Shown here in pieces: positions 62,979 to 64,000 of a stretch of 64,000 bases of DNA (positions are counted from its first letter, which is position 1; every line of letters starts with the position of its first letter). The stretch covers positions 124,001 through 188,000 of the forward strand of contig NZ_FOLL01000007.1 of assembly GCF_900112315.1 (NCBI RefSeq), written 5' to 3'. The stretch comes from Parapedobacter composti. Its GTDB lineage: Bacteria > Bacteroidota > Bacteroidia > Sphingobacteriales > Sphingobacteriaceae. A model generated the notes under the pieces. The model did not search any database and was not told the DNA's origin. It saw nothing but the letters and a program-made list of their open reading frames with translations. Position numbers and translations under genes: made by a program.

Positions 62979-64000
62979 TTAATCCCGGCATAGCGTTGCG
63001 CCCATCAAGCCGATAACCACATCGTTGGCCACCGCCCGCAGTTGCAGCGATTTCAGGGGCTTGCTTTTATCCAAAGGTACATCCAGCAAGGTGGCCGCCC
63101 CGCCGTCTACGGCCCGCTGCGTAAACCCTTTGATTTCCGTATAGCGGGGCGACTCCCGGTGTATTTCGCCTGTCTTCAAGTGTATGCGGTAAGGATGCGG
63201 CTTCCCGGTGCAGAACGCGGGGCTGTCTAAGTAATAATCCTGCTCAATGGGCCACCAGTTGTCCGGATTACGCAGTTCGAGCCGTTCCATGGTGCCGTCT
63301 GCGTAAGTGATAACCACCTCCCCGTTGGTCACGTGACTCTGCATCGGGTTAGTACTGCCTGCCATCAGCAGGTAGGCATGGCTGGCGTGTCCCGCAAGCG
63401 GGATACTGGCTTCATCCGGATAATTATCCCACATGGATACAAACAGTACATTCGGCGCTTCGGTCTCACCGGTCGTGCGCATCGGGATGCCGCCGGGCAG
63501 TGCAATCGCGTTCCCGGTCCCCGCCTTGCTGCGCAGCCCGCTGTCGTCGATATGCGCTTCCGTGAGCGGGTAGCACCAATTGCCGATACCCTGCCAGGGC
63601 AGCTGGAGCGTTGGCGATACGGGGCGGGGCGAGAGGTAGCGCTGCTCGAAAATCTCGTCGACCCGCGCATTCATCCAGCTGTCCATCGGCACCATGTCAT
63701 AGGTCTTTGGGGCTGCCGGTTCCGCGTCCCAATGCGGTATATCCGCCTGCACGAGCAGGCTGTCGTGCTCATCCAGCACAGCTATTCGGTTGGTGCCAAA
63801 CACCAGTTGGGTAGCAGGCAAGGCTACGTGCGCCGTGCCGTTGCCTGGCAGGTCAATCGCATGCTGCCCTCCGGGCGGCTGTCCGTTCAGCAGGAGCCGC
63901 ACGCGCATCGCCGCACCGCGGTTATGCAGGGTAAGGCCGGTCGCCTGTTCCCCGCGCGCAATATCAGTGCTCACCTGCACCCGGCTTACACGCTCAACGT
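62979..64000 (-). CDS. DUF4450-like protein (5' part beyond window)
   Basis: The frame is open to the right edge: codons at 63981-64000 read without a stop, so the first ATG/GTG inside the window is not the true start and only the C-terminal 340 residues or so are visible. The segment TYDMVPMDSWMNARVDEIFEQRYLSPRP and the following LQLPWQGIGNWCYP resemble the C-terminal part of DUF4450 proteins, which are often close to rhamnogalacturonan genes. A beta-sandwich pattern dominates. The function is unknown. It is separated from the GH65-like gene by 6 bp and is co-transcribed with it. Confidence 0.65.
   Translation of the reverse strand, partial: VERVSRVQVSTDIARGEQATGLTLHNRGAAMRVRLLLNGQPPGGQHAIDLPGNGTAHVALPATQLVFGTNRIAVLDEHDSLLVQADIPHWDAEPAAPKTYDMVPMDSWMNARVDEIFEQRYLSPRPVSPTLQLPWQGIGNWCYPLTEAHIDDSGLRSKAGTGNAIALPGGIPMRTTGETEAPNVLFVSMWDNYPDEASIPLAGHASHAYLLMAGSTNPMQSHVTNGEVVITYADGTMERLELRNPDNWWPIEQDYYLDSPAFCTGKPHPYRIHLKTGEIHRESPRYTEIKGFTQRAVDGGAATLLDVPLDKSKPLKSLQLRAVANDVVIGLMGATLCRD

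Overview
The window comes from a Bacteroidota genome, most likely a Sphingobacteriaceae-type soil or plant bacterium (genus not determined). Evidence for this is two SusC/SusD outer-membrane pairs, many lipoproteins with short lipoboxes, almost no Shine-Dalgarno sequences, and repeated matches to the Bacteroidota promoter consensus (TTTG or TTG, about 20 bp, then TAnnTTTG). Coding density is high. No intergenic gap exceeds about 250 bp, and no tRNA, rRNA, CRISPR array, insertion sequence or phage gene was found.

Positions 1-28.2 kb are a housekeeping and mixed region. On the minus strand are a truncated deoxyhypusine-synthase-like gene and a dipeptide epimerase of the enolase superfamily. These are followed by gltBD (glutamate synthase), a tgt/LptFG-permease operon, and a plus-strand run of glycosyltransferase, rsmG, dprA, the SRP RNA gene, accD, an M23 peptidase and a MerR-type regulator. 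A minus-strand group holds fbp, a phosphodiesterase and a tRNA methyltransferase. Then come hutH, a PhoB-like response regulator, a thioredoxin-like lipoprotein, alaS, a SatD/DUF3307 pair behind a striking triple-palindrome operator, and a DEAD-box helicase that ends at a strong bidirectional terminator.

Positions 28.2-64 kb are one large pectin-utilisation region. It encodes a hexuronate transporter, uxaC and uxaB (galacturonate to altronate), GH105, GH28, a CE12 acetylesterase, a secreted Gfo/Idh oxidoreductase, and a rhamnogalacturonan-lyase-like beta-propeller lipoprotein. It continues with SusD/SusC pair 1, a pectin methylesterase, a divergent GH43-PL10 pair, a methylesterase-acetylesterase fusion, and a secreted protein of unknown function. 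The last part is a PL1 pectate lyase, a DUF5123-type surface lipoprotein, SusD/SusC pair 2, a GH65-like lipoprotein and a truncated DUF4450-like gene. Together these genes would demethylate, deacetylate and cut homogalacturonan and rhamnogalacturonan at the surface, import the oligomers, trim them in the periplasm and start galacturonate catabolism. Altronate dehydratase and KDG kinase/aldolase are not in the window.

The most interesting signal is regulatory. Three CCGG-centred palindromes with half-site AA(T/A)CGnTnCCGG lie at 36423, 46668 and 60702. Each is centred 57.5-58.5 bp upstream of a -7-like box (TAnnNTTG). The middle site is exactly midway between two divergent -7 boxes. This reads as an operator for one dimeric activator that switches on four promoters; no regulator gene for it is in the window. 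A different palindrome (TGTAAACGTTTACA) sits at the predicted start site of the hexuronate transporter, as a repressor operator would.
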